A DNA stretch of 44,641 nt from Ignavibacteriota bacterium (GTDB lineage Bacteria; Bacteroidota; Ignavibacteria; UBA10030): NCBI GenBank assembly GCA_003142475.1, contig PLMK01000016.1, positions 1 to 44,641 on the forward strand. The letters are read 5' to 3'. Below are positions 26,320 to 36,544 of this stretch, piece by piece (position 1 is the stretch's first letter; each line of letters opens with the position of its first letter). The notes under the pieces were generated by a model. That model made no database searches. It was not told where the DNA came from and saw only the letters and a program-made list of their open reading frames with translations. A program made the translations under genes and the position numbers.

Positions 26320-27834
26320 TCAAGGATATTCTTCCGGTCGGAAAATCATCGGCTCCTTGGGAGGTATTGTCTTCAGAATACCAGAGGGATCACGAAAGAT
26401 TCCTTGCAACCATCCGTTTTCATAACGGCTAACATAGTGAGAGGGAGGAATTGGTCCAAAGTCCATAACAGTATGCGTTTGGCTTGGCTTCCAATGAGGG
26501 AAACTGGCAGCACGGTAGAACTCATGAATAGGAGTCACTGCACCTAAAAGGAGTATCGAACACACCGCAATCATCCTGCCAGGTGATCCTTTCTTTGCTC
26601 GTCGAAGAAAATCCAAAGTGGCAATGCAGACGAAGGCCAGTGCCGGTATTGATCCTCTCATCACGAGATCATTCCCAGGTCCGAATTGAATAAATGGCAG
26701 TACTAGCAAGACCAATACAGACACAAGGAGAATAGGGCTGCGGTTGGATTTCCAGAGTAATGCTGTTAATACTCCAAATTCCAAGAGGATAAAGAGAAGA
26801 TACCTCTTGAGAAAGAAAGATCCGAAATTCATTGCATAGCTACTTGGAATACTTCCAATATCCATACTTAGGTAAGCCACGACCACGAACATAAGAAGAA
26901 GAGATATTCCCAGGAGAGGTAAGTTGAATGCGCTGCCCTTCTTGTCCCGAATCACTCGAAAAACAAGTAATGCATAGAAAGGCAACATGCCAATCATCGG
27001 GAAAGGTGACCAAATCGGCAGCAGAGATAACAAGAAGGGCGATAAGGTTATGAAGGCATCTGTTTTCCAGTGCCTCCAAAACAAGGCCGCTGCAATCCAT
27101 GCCGGAATTGCGTGATTGGGAGTCCAGAAAAGTAAGGTAGAATTTGAAGAATACTGGAACATCTGGGTCCACCCTTCCAGATGCCGATAACTGGGCGGGT
27201 AAAATCCCCGCAAAGACAACCAACCAATTATATCCATTCCACTAAAGAGAACAACCGTGATGATCGCAAGCCCCATTTTACCAGGATGCCGAGACTGGAT
27301 TGGGAGCAAAGATAGAAAAATCCACACGCCAATCGTTGTCCATAACCATAGGATTGCATCTGTACTAATCAGGCCAAAGACCTTCCCTCCGAGAGCGGCG
27401 GGGAGATAGTATCCCACGGGGCACCGAAGAAACCAGAGTTCTGATCCTCCTATATCGTAGCCTATTGGCCATTGTACTACCGTCAGATCGTGCAAAACAG
27501 CATCCCTCAAAGACCAATCGAACCGGTTTGCGTATAGCACGTGCCCAGCCCCCCCGAAACAGACCCAGAAAATAGCCACACATGCTAGAACAATCTGTTT
27601 CGAACCAATTCGAAACGGTGGAGAGTTTGTATAACAAGAACGCCAAGTAATGTAGAATGCTAGACTCAAGAGGACTAACAAGGCTACTGCGAATGGTGTT
27701 CTTAACCATCCAACGAGAAAGAGTGCAAGAGGTATTCCAAGGTAGGCAATAGACGCAGCGAAGAGTCTATCTAGAGGACGAAGGCCCTGCTGGTCATCAG
27801 TATCTTGTTCTTCCACGATCAAATTCATTTTCAT
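26320..27834 (-). CDS. Polytopic membrane protein, possible GT-C-type glycosyltransferase
   Basis: About 504 aa with around a dozen hydrophobic segments. The open frame extends to a TTG at 27891 that abuts the stop of the upstream gene. The first ATG is at 27834, and its product MKMNLIVEEQDTDDQQG leads into the first membrane helix, so I prefer it without strong evidence. A loop after the third hydrophobic segment has RDAVLHDLTVVQWPIGYD, a conserved-looking acidic and Trp-rich patch. It is last in a run of membrane glycan genes. No family is firmly recognised; a flippase or polymerase are alternatives. Confidence 0.6.
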   Translation of the reverse strand: MKMNLIVEEQDTDDQQGLRPLDRLFAASIAYLGIPLALFLVGWLRTPFAVALLVLLSLAFYITWRSCYTNSPPFRIGSKQIVLACVAIFWVCFGGAGHVLYANRFDWSLRDAVLHDLTVVQWPIGYDIGGSELWFLRCPVGYYLPAALGGKVFGLISTDAILWLWTTIGVWIFLSLLPIQSRHPGKMGLAIITVVLFSGMDIIGWLSLRGFYPPSYRHLEGWTQMFQYSSNSTLLFWTPNHAIPAWIAAALFWRHWKTDAFITLSPFLLSLLPIWSPFPMIGMLPFYALLVFRVIRDKKGSAFNLPLLGISLLLMFVVVAYLSMDIGSIPSSYAMNFGSFFLKRYLLFILLEFGVLTALLWKSNRSPILLVSVLVLLVLPFIQFGPGNDLVMRGSIPALAFVCIATLDFLRRAKKGSPGRMIAVCSILLLGAVTPIHEFYRAASFPHWKPSQTHTVMDFGPIPPSHYVSRYENGWLQGIFRDPSGILKTIPPKEPMIFRPEEYP

Positions 27835-27887
27835 CCAGCCATTCGTCGAAAGCCAATAAGAGTCAATGAGCACGATATTTATTGATA

Positions 27888-29666
27888 TCAATCTTTATGT
27901 AAAAACAAAGGCTGTAAAGTTTTACGATCTAGTTGCAAAACTTCATAGAGATTATTTTTATTGTCGTATTGCAGAAAGTAAGGTCTTCTATCGCTGAAAT
28001 AATTAACAGCAGTACGATTTGAAACACTATCGGTATATAGACAAAACACATTATCATCGTTGAAAACAGGAGAGGGATTTCTATGACCGAAGACTTGCCC
28101 TTTATTTGCCCATGAGCTTATCATAATCAGGGCATGATGAATATTGGCAGATTGAACAACCTCATATGGCTTCCGAATTTGCTCCGTTAATTGAGCAATA
28201 TGAGATATCCGCTCTGGAATATATGTTGCAAAAGCAACGATACATGAGGTAACAAGAAAATGAAGAAGAAATACTTTCCCATGATCAAAACGATTAAAGA
28301 CCGTTTGATATAAAAAGAAAATCCCTCGTGCACTTAATATGAACAATGGAATTATGGCTTCATAATAATAGATTGGCCCAAGATCTTGAACCCCCGGAGA
28401 ATAGTAAAAACAATATGCAAAGGCAATACTTCCCAATATTCCGAGCAATAATCGGTCAGCAAATTCTTTTTTTGCCAGGAAACACATAAACACAAACAAC
28501 AGACTGAGCGGAAATCCAAATAATGCCCCGTTCATTCGAACGATACTTACAGAAAAATTATGCAGTGCTGAATATGGCGTATGGTATAAACTAAATCCAA
28601 TGCGCTCAACTGGAGAATAGTAGTGAAAAGGAAATTGCAGCCAATTTCCTGTGACGATAGAGTTATACCAAAGTGTTAATGAAAGCATGAAGGAAAAGCC
28701 AACAAACAGTAGAAACCCAGTCCAAAATGTTCTTTTAGGAAATTGTTGATGATTCATGAACCATACAACAACAAATGGCAACGAAAAACCAAGTGCAGTC
28801 AATGATCTCACATTGAATGCATAACCAAGAACCAAACCAATAAGAAGCGTCATAAAAGTTTTTTGCTGCCAAGTTTGCATATGTCTTAAACGCAAAAATA
28901 GAAACATGAATAAAGCAAGGAAAAATGCACTCGTTGTATGGCTTAATCGGGAAGACGAAACAAAATAGAAGAAAGGAGAAACGCTTCCCAAACAGAATGC
29001 TAGTAGTGCAATCTTCTTGTCATTATATAATTCCTTAGCAATGAGATAGATGAGCAATAAAGTCAGAACACTCATTCCAATGATAACGATATAGCGGTTC
29101 CCTAGTAATATTCCAAGCGCAATGATGGCAGGATGACCAAGCGTATATTTACCTATCCATTGACGTCCATCATTAATAATGAAAGTATTGTCAAAACTAC
29201 TTTTCCGCCAAAAGGGGGCATTTATGCTATTGCCTAAAACTGGCGGCGGCGGGTTTACAATCCTGCCGGCAAGAAGCGTCCGTGCTTGAAAATCATATAC
29301 GTTCTCGTCATCTGTTACTTCTGTTTCGTGGAATAGGAATTGCGTGGACAAAACAAGAATGATCATAGCAGTGAGGAGTATTGTGCCAACTATCAGACAG
29401 TAATGTATTTTATCTGGAATTGTGAATTTGAACCCAGCTCTGGTTAAGGCAACAGAAAAAAGAATCGTCGCTGGAAGAAGAAGAATTATTTTCCAAAGTT
29501 GCGATTGAAAAATATGATTCGGTATCCCGAAGACAAACGTCGTAATATCATTAGCATAATCAAAATTAGGTGCCACAAAATTATGCTGGCGCAATGCAAC
29601 GACAAAATAGAGTATAAAAAGAAATATAGCACCAATAAGAAAACCAAAAAAACGGTTGGATTTCAT
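27888..29666 (-). CDS. PMT/ArnT-like GT-C membrane glycosyltransferase
   Basis: A 592-aa polytopic protein. The first large periplasmic loop carries [18 protein letters not shown] (Asp119-Asp120-Glu121), the acidic signature of the dolichyl/undecaprenyl-phosphate-sugar dependent GT39/GT83 enzymes. A long soluble C-terminal domain follows the last helix. The start overlaps the stop of the flavoprotein gene in an ATGA junction. It probably transfers a sugar from a polyprenyl phosphate carrier outside the cytoplasmic membrane. The acceptor is unknown. Confidence 0.75.
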   Translation of the reverse strand: MKSNRFFGFLIGAIFLFILYFVVALRQHNFVAPNFDYANDITTFVFGIPNHIFQSQLWKIILLLPATILFSVALTRAGFKFTIPDKIHYCLIVGTILLTAMIILVLSTQFLFHETEVTDDENVYDFQARTLLAGRIVNPPPPVLGNSINAPFWRKSSFDNTFIINDGRQWIGKYTLGHPAIIALGILLGNRYIVIIGMSVLTLLLIYLIAKELYNDKKIALLAFCLGSVSPFFYFVSSSRLSHTTSAFFLALFMFLFLRLRHMQTWQQKTFMTLLIGLVLGYAFNVRSLTALGFSLPFVVVWFMNHQQFPKRTFWTGFLLFVGFSFMLSLTLWYNSIVTGNWLQFPFHYYSPVERIGFSLYHTPYSALHNFSVSIVRMNGALFGFPLSLLFVFMCFLAKKEFADRLLLGILGSIAFAYCFYYSPGVQDLGPIYYYEAIIPLFILSARGIFFLYQTVFNRFDHGKVFLLHFLVTSCIVAFATYIPERISHIAQLTEQIRKPYEVVQSANIHHALIMISSWANKGQVFGHRNPSPVFNDDNVFCLYTDSVSNRTAVNYFSDRRPYFLQYDNKNNLYEVLQLDRKTLQPLFLHKD

Positions 29667-31228
29667 TTATTCTTCTCTTCGTGATAATCAGATTCTGTAT
29701 TTACCTTCCATATGTTTTCCTTGGTTGTAATGTTTCCAAGAATATTGTCAACCGCCGTCATAGCTGCCAGCATGGAATGATCCATATTGTTGTATCTGTG
29801 CATTCCATTTCTACCAAGAAGAAATAAATTATCATATTTGTCTACATAATCTTTCACAAGATGGAATTGTTCATAACCGCCAAAGTAACCAGGATATGCT
29901 TTTGGCATCCTCAGCACAACACCATCTAAATAGTTATCAGAATCCGCAATTCCAAGAGAGGTTAATTCGTTTATTCCGAGTTGAATAAGATTTTGATCCT
30001 TCATCGACCATATGTCATCGCCTTCCTGGCAAAAATATTCAAGGCCCAACCATGTGTTTTCTGGATGACGAACAAGATAAGGACTCCAATTATTGAACAC
30101 CTGAATTCTTCCAACTTTGACATCTTCTTCTTGAATATAGATCCAATTATCAGGTAGTGTACCATTCGGTGTTTTCAAACGTGAAAAGAGCAATCCAATA
30201 GTGAGGAAATCTCGGTATTGTAATTGTTCTGCAGTTTGCCGAACATTTGCAGGGATATCGCTTCCCATACCTGATATGAGATCTCGAACAGGCATCGTAG
30301 AGAAAACGAAATCGCTCTGGATAATATGAACATTTCCAGTTGCCTCATCTCGGACACTCACACCCATAATGTGTGTATCCTTTTTGTTGACACCTACAAC
30401 GGTATGTTTGAAATGAATCTCACCACCGTTTTTTTGAACAAAATCCGCAATTTCTTCCCACAGCTGTCCTGGTCCATATTTTGGGTAGAAGTAATAATCT
30501 ACCAAACTTGTCTCGATTTCCTTTTGCCGGTAACCTGTACTTTTCTGCACAAGGGCTTTGATAGCCTGGCTGATAACTTTTGTCACCGAAAGCCCTTTTA
30601 TTCGTTGCGCACCCCAGTCCGGTTTAATTGATGTGCATGGAACTCCCCATACCTTTTCAGTATAGTTTTTAAAAAATGTTTTGTACAGTTCACGTCCAAA
30701 GCGATTGATGAAAAAATCCTCTAAAGATGCTTCTGAGTGGATCGGGAACAGTTTTGCCAGAAGAAAACTTGCTCCAATACGCATGACACGAATAAAACCT
30801 AAATTTCGAAGTGTTGTGAATTTCAACGTAATTGGATAATCAAAAAATTTTCTCTGAAAGAGAATTCTTGATAATCGTTTACGTACAAGCATAATACGTT
30901 CATGGGTATGAGGATTGAGATCGGATTCAAGATACGATGCTGGAGTATTACCCAAGATAGTGTTCATCCGATTTTTAATCGAGTCTTCTATGTGCTGAAG
31001 AGGAAATTTGGAGAGCCACCATTCCATCACACGCGAAGATTTAGAAAAAAAACGGTGCCCACCTAGATCGATTCTATTACCATTGTAGTTGACCGTGCGC
31101 GCAATGCCCCCCACCATATCCGTCGTTTCAAAAACAATAGGTTTGATATCGGATCTTGTAAGAAGTTCATACGCCGCCGTAAGTCCTGCAGGACCAGCTC
31201 CAATGATGATTGCTGTTCTTTTATGCAT
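29663..31228 (-). CDS. UDP-galactopyranose-mutase-like FAD oxidoreductase
   Basis: The 521-aa flavoprotein has an N-terminal FAD-binding fold ([18 protein letters not shown]), an early [11 protein letters not shown] block, and a C-terminal FAD motif near [11 protein letters not shown]. This family resembles protoporphyrinogen oxidases and UDP-galactopyranose mutases and is common in polysaccharide loci. Its substrate is usually unproven. It heads a three-gene coupled unit with the two downstream membrane glycosyltransferase-like genes. A role in isomerising or oxidising a nucleotide or lipid-linked sugar is likely; true UDP-Gal mutase activity is not demonstrable here. Confidence 0.8.
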   Translation of the reverse strand: MHKRTAIIIGAGPAGLTAAYELLTRSDIKPIVFETTDMVGGIARTVNYNGNRIDLGGHRFFSKSSRVMEWWLSKFPLQHIEDSIKNRMNTILGNTPASYLESDLNPHTHERIMLVRKRLSRILFQRKFFDYPITLKFTTLRNLGFIRVMRIGASFLLAKLFPIHSEASLEDFFINRFGRELYKTFFKNYTEKVWGVPCTSIKPDWGAQRIKGLSVTKVISQAIKALVQKSTGYRQKEIETSLVDYYFYPKYGPGQLWEEIADFVQKNGGEIHFKHTVVGVNKKDTHIMGVSVRDEATGNVHIIQSDFVFSTMPVRDLISGMGSDIPANVRQTAEQLQYRDFLTIGLLFSRLKTPNGTLPDNWIYIQEEDVKVGRIQVFNNWSPYLVRHPENTWLGLEYFCQEGDDIWSMKDQNLIQLGINELTSLGIADSDNYLDGVVLRMPKAYPGYFGGYEQFHLVKDYVDKYDNLFLLGRNGMHRYNNMDHSMLAAMTAVDNILGNITTKENIWKVNTESDYHEEKNK

Positions 31229-31580
31229 ACTGTCCAGTTTGATCTATAACGAACATTATTATTTAATCTTATGATGTGATGTCTTAGGATGAGAAATAAA
31301 TCACGCCTGTAAAATAGAGAATACTGAACAAATGATCCTGAAGATTCGGCACAGCACTAGTATACTCGCTGCTTGTCAGATGGGCCTCCAGTGAAATGCA
31401 CTTAATCATTATATGCTACACGAGTGTACCAAAATTCAGTAATTCCCCTCTTTGTCACACAATCAACAAGAAAACTACTAGCTAGCAGCCATCCCTTTGT
31501 TCGTATCCTTTATTGCTCAATATGTACAATTACGGTATTATCTATAATAAAAAAGCTCAAATGAAAGTGAGATCTCTTTT
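31229..31580. other. Intergenic region without recognisable features
   Basis: 352 nt between two leftward genes. It presumably contains the promoter of the flavoprotein operon. I see no hairpin terminator, conserved promoter, small ORF or repeat that I can support. Confidence 0.4.
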
Positions 31581-33407
31581 CTAATTTACTAACGGTTGTT
31601 CTTTCTCACTGCTGATTTTTTCTTGCATATGATTTTTGCGTTTTATTTCCTTAATAAGTTCATCTGAAACGATTGTTCCTTGTTTCAATGCTAATTGGCA
31701 ATTTTTCCATGCTTTTTCAAATTCGCCCTGTTCATAATACAGATATGCAAGATTGAGATAGGCGTTACCTAACAAAGGATTCAGTTTCAAGGATAATAAC
31801 CATTCCGATTCCGTTTGTTTATGACGATGGGCATCATAATAGAAGATTCCCAAATTATATGGTATGTCGGCATTATTCAGGTCGAGTTCTTTTGCAGAGA
31901 TAAATAATTTTTCAGCCCTCACGAAGAAACCGCGTGCATAATTGGCAATTGCTAGTGCATGTAAAAGCTCTTTGTTGGATGGATCAACTTTATATTTTTT
32001 CTCTAGAGTTTCGAGAATATCTCTGGTTCGTCTGCAATTCTTTGATGAGTCGTTTGTCTGAACATCAATTATAGGCGCATCTAATGGAATTTGGTAGTTC
32101 TGAATTTGTTGTTTAAGAGATAAAGGCAGACTCATTCTCTCAATCGCGCTATACAGCACTTTATCATGTGGAGATGTTTCTGCAGAATACTGCCGCAGTG
32201 TCAAGAAATTTTGGAAGCGAAATGTTTGATGATAACTTTTCCAGCCAAGAAAAACAATAACAATCCCCAAGAAGTACGGAATTAATTTGTTTAATAGATT
32301 ATTTTTTTTTGCAAACGTGAGAGAAGACAAAAGAATAAATATACCTATCATAGGCACATAAATACGATGTTCATAATATGGAATATGATTATCCACTACA
32401 TTTGGATGGTAGACAAATGTCGGGATGAGCAACAGACTAAACCAGAGAGCTCCAAAGAATATTATTTTCCAATTACGATTTTTAGAATATATGATTATGC
32501 TAAGTAGAAACAGGGCGGAAAGAATTCCAGGTATTATATTGAGATCCGGCTTAAGCGGGCCAAAAGCTAAATCAACAGGCCAGAATATTTTACCAATATA
32601 AAAGAAAACAATCCAAAGATCTAAAAATAGATTCCCGATGACTCTCAGAGGATCTGTGAAGTGAGCTATTTGAGCAGCGTTGCGAAGAATGTACCACTCC
32701 ACATACACGACAATCCAAGCAAAGAATAATCCGATTATTTGATTTGCATTAGCTTTATCTTTACGAACAACAAAGATATAAAAGAGAAGAACTAATGGAA
32801 ATACAACCGTTGTCTCTTTTGTAAAAAGCGCACACGCAAAAAATAACAAATGAGCGAAGTACCACTTAAATGATGATGATGACATAAATTTCAAGAAAGA
32901 AATAAAACACAACAAAATGAAAAATGCTAAGAGCGAATCATTCCTTCCCGATATCCAAGCAATGGATTGAGTAAGCGCTGGGTGGATTGTAAAGATGAAG
33001 GATAGGACGAAACTGGTCGTCCTTGATACTCCAAGATTTAACAGCATAACGAAAAGAAGTAAGCAAGAACCTGTATGGAGAAGAACATTAATGAGAAAAT
33101 GTCCCCACAGCTCTGTGCCGCTAATCTGCGTGCCAAGGATTAATGAAACATTCAACATCGGCCGATAAAGATTTCCACCTTGACCTTGATGTCCAACATC
33201 TTCAAGAAATTGCTGCCCAATATCGCTTAGTTCATCAATCTTCGAATAGTTATCAACTATTAAAAAATGATCGTCGTAGTGTGTATATTCTGAAAAGAAA
33301 ATAACATGACCATAGAGAAGAAAAGATGATATTACAATCCATAAATATGGACGCCATGATTTCATAAAGATGGTTTGAACGAATTGATGCTTAGTCATAA
33401 GATGCAT
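31581..33407 (-). CDS. TMTC-like membrane glycosyltransferase with C-terminal TPR repeats
   Basis: The 608-aa protein is in two parts. The first 400 residues contain about ten membrane helices. The first outer loop has YTHYDDHFLI (Asp45-Asp46) and a HQGQGGNLYRP block, followed by IHPALTQSIAWISGRND. These are hallmarks of TMTC/GT-C O-mannosyltransferase-like proteins. The last 200 residues hold at least three TPR units (for example NAYLNLAYLYYEQGEFEKAW), which may bind protein substrates. The ATG overlaps the stop of the preceding gene (TAATG). A degraded second copy lies at 40088-40495 in opposite orientation. Confidence 0.8.
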   Translation of the reverse strand: MHLMTKHQFVQTIFMKSWRPYLWIVISSFLLYGHVIFFSEYTHYDDHFLIVDNYSKIDELSDIGQQFLEDVGHQGQGGNLYRPMLNVSLILGTQISGTELWGHFLINVLLHTGSCLLLFVMLLNLGVSRTTSFVLSFIFTIHPALTQSIAWISGRNDSLLAFFILLCFISFLKFMSSSSFKWYFAHLLFFACALFTKETTVVFPLVLLFYIFVVRKDKANANQIIGLFFAWIVVYVEWYILRNAAQIAHFTDPLRVIGNLFLDLWIVFFYIGKIFWPVDLAFGPLKPDLNIIPGILSALFLLSIIIYSKNRNWKIIFFGALWFSLLLIPTFVYHPNVVDNHIPYYEHRIYVPMIGIFILLSSLTFAKKNNLLNKLIPYFLGIVIVFLGWKSYHQTFRFQNFLTLRQYSAETSPHDKVLYSAIERMSLPLSLKQQIQNYQIPLDAPIIDVQTNDSSKNCRRTRDILETLEKKYKVDPSNKELLHALAIANYARGFFVRAEKLFISAKELDLNNADIPYNLGIFYYDAHRHKQTESEWLLSLKLNPLLGNAYLNLAYLYYEQGEFEKAWKNCQLALKQGTIVSDELIKEIKRKNHMQEKISSEKEQPLVN

Positions 33408-35017
33408 TATTTATTCTTTTCGTATAATGTGATCCAAAATATATGCGTTGGTTTCTTTGTCAAAAGAATTGGATTTGTAATGAGCAATGTGTCATAAATA
33501 TTAAAATATTCAAAACGAGCAATGATAGTATAATTCGATTTTGCATAGTCAAAGAACCATTCATCTAATTCCTCCAATATTTTTGATTTTTTATACCATT
33601 CAGGTTGAATATTTGTATAAATGAGCAGTTTGGGAGAAACTGATTCCACTTGATGCATCATTTCAAGACGAAATTGTTCAGCTAAGGGTTGGTCTTCGGC
33701 AATGGAGTAAGTATATATAAATGATGTCGCAGAACGGCGCTGGGAATAGAATAAAAATTGCGGCTCATTTCCCATGATTGCTATTCTATCTTCTCTCGAG
33801 GTTTTCTCTTTTATAATATTTGCAATTAATATAGAATAAGGGAAGGGATGTTGATGATATACGGTCATTGTTACTCTAGCAGGCGAAAACTGGTAGAGAA
33901 CGTCCCAGTGAGCAGCGATAGTACCAAGAATTGCTATTGTAACAATAAAGATGGGTGGAAAATATCGTACTATAGGCAATGAAGCAGATGAGAATAAACG
34001 GAAAATAAATCGAATTCCAATCCCAAAGAGTAAGGCGGCGGCTGGCAATACTAAGATAAAATAATGCGGCCTGAAATAGAAACCAACCGAAAGACCAATG
34101 ACGCCAGCGATGAGCAATCCTATAACGAGTATACTTGACTGTTTAGTATATTTGCTAAAGAATAGAGTAATAAATCCCACACCGGCTATAATCCAAATAA
34201 GCGATGCAAAATAAAAGAGAGATTGGAATCCTCCAATAAAGCCAAGTTTAATACCCTCTATTGATTGAATGGAACTATATTCTTTTGCATAAATAAAAGT
34301 CCAAAGGTAGAATTTTTCTAAAACTCCTGCGTAAACGAGATAGAAAAAGCATAGAAGCACGGGAAGAAAGACTCCTCCCATAAAAGCTAATACATATTTC
34401 CAGTAAACTTTCTTATCAAATGTTTTATTTTGCCATAATAAAATTAGTAAAGCTATAAATCCGAAAAAACCAAAAAATGCACCGTGCTGTTTCACAAGAG
34501 CGGCACAACCAAATAGGATACCACTGAAAAGAATATTCCTTATTCGGTTTTTCCTTAACCCAGAAAGCAAGAGAATATTTGCACCAATCACGAAAGGTAA
34601 AATAAAATGCTCTGCATTTGCCCAAAATCCTTGTACGTGATAGCTCATACTTAAAAGGGCAAATGCACTTGCAGCAGCAACCGCGACCCAATCATCATAC
34701 GCTTTACGCGCAAAGATGTAAAGAAGTATAATTGAGAGCACATTGATAATGAGCAGGCACAAATGGATTGCAGTATCTGTCTCACCGAATAACCATAGTA
34801 TTCCGGCATAGATAAAGTAAATACCGGGGAACTTCATATTATATGCTTCAGAGTAGGGAGGAGTTCCATTGAGAATAAGTTGACCCATATAAGCATATTC
34901 ACCTTCATCACGCTCTAGGGGAACATTTATTAATCGCATTCGAAAAATAATTGTGAAAAGAATAATGAAAAAGAGAAAGATTAAGGGAAGGTAAATATTT
35001 AGTGTTTTCAATCTCAT
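33407..35017 (-). CDS. PMT/ArnT-like GT-C membrane glycosyltransferase
   Basis: A 536-aa polytopic protein with PLERDEGEYAYMGQLILNG in the first outer loop (Asp37-Glu38), the classic GT39/GT83 active-site region. Around ten membrane helices follow, then a soluble C-terminal domain of about 130 residues. It is coupled to the TMTC-like gene. By family knowledge it uses a polyprenyl-phosphate sugar, plausibly made by the GT2 protein encoded just upstream (35108-35824). Confidence 0.8.
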   Translation of the reverse strand: MRLKTLNIYLPLIFLFFIILFTIIFRMRLINVPLERDEGEYAYMGQLILNGTPPYSEAYNMKFPGIYFIYAGILWLFGETDTAIHLCLLIINVLSIILLYIFARKAYDDWVAVAAASAFALLSMSYHVQGFWANAEHFILPFVIGANILLLSGLRKNRIRNILFSGILFGCAALVKQHGAFFGFFGFIALLILLWQNKTFDKKVYWKYVLAFMGGVFLPVLLCFFYLVYAGVLEKFYLWTFIYAKEYSSIQSIEGIKLGFIGGFQSLFYFASLIWIIAGVGFITLFFSKYTKQSSILVIGLLIAGVIGLSVGFYFRPHYFILVLPAAALLFGIGIRFIFRLFSSASLPIVRYFPPIFIVTIAILGTIAAHWDVLYQFSPARVTMTVYHQHPFPYSILIANIIKEKTSREDRIAIMGNEPQFLFYSQRRSATSFIYTYSIAEDQPLAEQFRLEMMHQVESVSPKLLIYTNIQPEWYKKSKILEELDEWFFDYAKSNYTIIARFEYFNIYDTLLITNPILLTKKPTHIFWITLYEKNK

Positions 35018-35107
35018 ATTTAATGTTTCAACTGCCCTACTACCTGATTGGATATTCTCTTAGATATATTCAATGCATCGGTGTGTCATAACTTTTTGGG
35101 AGATAGA

Positions 35108-35824
35108 TCAAAAAATTTTTCTTATTAAAAATTTTAATGCGGTTCCAACAGTGCCAAAGCCATATCGCAAACTACGGGTGAAATTAATGCTGGAAGCTTC
35201 AGGAAAATACCGAACAGGTACGGGAATTTCTCCAATGCGAAAACCGTGCTCCACAATTTGGAATAATACCTGGCTGTCGAAAACAAAATCATCCGAGTTC
35301 TTCAAATAATCGATTGACTCCAACACTCGACGGCTGTACGCTCTCATGCCCGTATGCCATTCAGAAAGATTTTGTCCTGTTATAATATTTTCAAAAAGTG
35401 TCAAGAGTCGGTTTGAGAAGTACTTATATCGCGGCATTCCCCCTGCCAAGGATTCCTTTCTTGTACGTATTCGAGTGCCAAGCATAACATCGAAATAGCC
35501 GTTTTGAATAAAGTCAACAAAATGAGGAATGAGTTTCGGATCATATTGATAATCGGGGTGAAGCATTACCACAATATCCGCATTCCGACGAAGGGCTAAT
35601 TGGTAGCATGTTTTTTGATTTGCGCCATAACCGAGATTTCGTGTATGCTGCTCAACAATAAGATTAAATTTCCGAGCGATCTCCACAGTGTGATCATTAC
35701 TCATATCGTCAACCAAAATAATTTCGTCAACGACAGAAAGCGGAATATCGCGAACAGTTAGTTCTAAGGTTTTCTCTGCCTGATAGGCTGGTAATACAAC
35801 AATAACTTTAGATTTTGGTTTCAC
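35108..35824 (-). CDS. GT2 glycosyltransferase (polyprenyl-phosphate mannose/glucose synthase-like)
   Basis: About 238 aa of a GT-A fold. VIVVLPAYQAEKTLELTVRD opens the domain, VDDMSNDHTVE and LGYGANQKTCY follow, and LHPDYQYDP supplies the metal-binding Asp region. There are no C-terminal membrane helices, as in short DPM1 forms. The start is uncertain. The frame stays open to a TTG at 35890 that lies inside the T-run of the upstream terminator. A GTG at 35824 gives MKPKSKVIVV, matching the usual domain start. Its role would be to supply a lipid-linked sugar for the GT-C enzymes downstream. Confidence 0.82.
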   Translation of the reverse strand: MKPKSKVIVVLPAYQAEKTLELTVRDIPLSVVDEIILVDDMSNDHTVEIARKFNLIVEQHTRNLGYGANQKTCYQLALRRNADIVVMLHPDYQYDPKLIPHFVDFIQNGYFDVMLGTRIRTRKESLAGGMPRYKYFSNRLLTLFENIITGQNLSEWHTGMRAYSRRVLESIDYLKNSDDFVFDSQVLFQIVEHGFRIGEIPVPVRYFPEASSINFTRSLRYGFGTVGTALKFLIRKIF

Positions 35825-35888
35825 AATAGGTATATACAATAAAGTTGTCAAAAGAAAAAGTGATTTGAATGAATACTTACCATCTATC

Positions 35889-35925
35889 AAAAAAAACCAA
35901 CCACCTTCGCGCAGAAGATGGTTGG
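35889..35925 (-). terminator. Terminator of pilin copy 2
   Basis: A stem CCAACCA (35897-35903) with TGGTTGG (35919-35925) is extended by an inner CTTC/GAAG pair. On the minus strand it is followed by eight T residues (35896-35889). It is closely similar to the hairpin after copy 1. Confidence 0.85.
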
Positions 35926-35965
35926 GATGAGAGCAGAAACTTCTATGTCTTTGTAGATGTAGAGG

Positions 35966-36361
35966 TTACTGGAAGTTACCCGTAAAAGAACTAAAAGTTA
36001 CTTTTCCAGAATTGTTTACAGCACCTACAACCTTACTTGGGGTAGCTTGTGTTACACTTGTTCCCGTAAACGTAACCAACGCGGCACCTACAGCAGCTGT
36101 GTACGTTGCATTATCATTAGATGACAATTTATACGGAATTGTATAACCATTTCCACCTGTATAGGATCCACCACCACCAGCCATAGAAACCGGTCGAATG
36201 TAAAATTGATATGCATTTGCGGCAAGGTTGTTTATATCGTTTATCATTGCATCTTTGTTTGACTGAACGCTTTGCGCGCTAAACAGGCTCAATCCAACGG
36301 CAATTGCGATACCGACAATGATAACACCGAGGATGATAAGTAATAATTGTTGTTGTCCTAT
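35966..36361 (-). pseudogene. Pilin-like protein copy 2, start codon ATG changed to ATA
   Basis: This copy aligns with copy 1 over all 396 nt with no gap, at a constant offset of 579 bases, and differs at only seven positions. One difference turns the ATG into ATA. Another changes a single residue (Asn for Asp near the C-terminus). The rest are silent. The Shine-Dalgarno (GAGGA) and the 5' leader are kept. No other ATG or GTG would retain the hydrophobic helix; a TTG at 36292 would remove it. Either this copy is not translated, or it uses ATA at low efficiency. Silent bias among so few changes is weak evidence for recent selection. Confidence 0.7.
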
Positions 36362-36463
36362 AAAAAATCCTCTAGTAAAATGTCGTAGATTTTATTTTTT
36401 AAAGCCTATTTTTTAACTTATCTCAAGTATTTTTTGAATAAAGACATCGTGCAACTCGTTCTT

Positions 36464-36501
36464 AAAAAAAACCCAACCACTTTCGCTAGAAAATGGTTGG
36501 G
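36464..36501 (-). terminator. Terminator of pilin copy 1
   Basis: CCCAACCA (36472-36479) pairs with TGGTTGGG (36494-36501). On the minus strand it is followed by an eight-T run at 36471-36464. The hairpin and the flanking GATGAGAGCAGAAACTTCT are shared with copy 2, so the duplicated unit included the terminator. Confidence 0.88.
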
Positions 36502-36544
36502 ATGAGAGCAGAAACTTCTTTCTACGCCTTTGTGGGCAGAGAGG

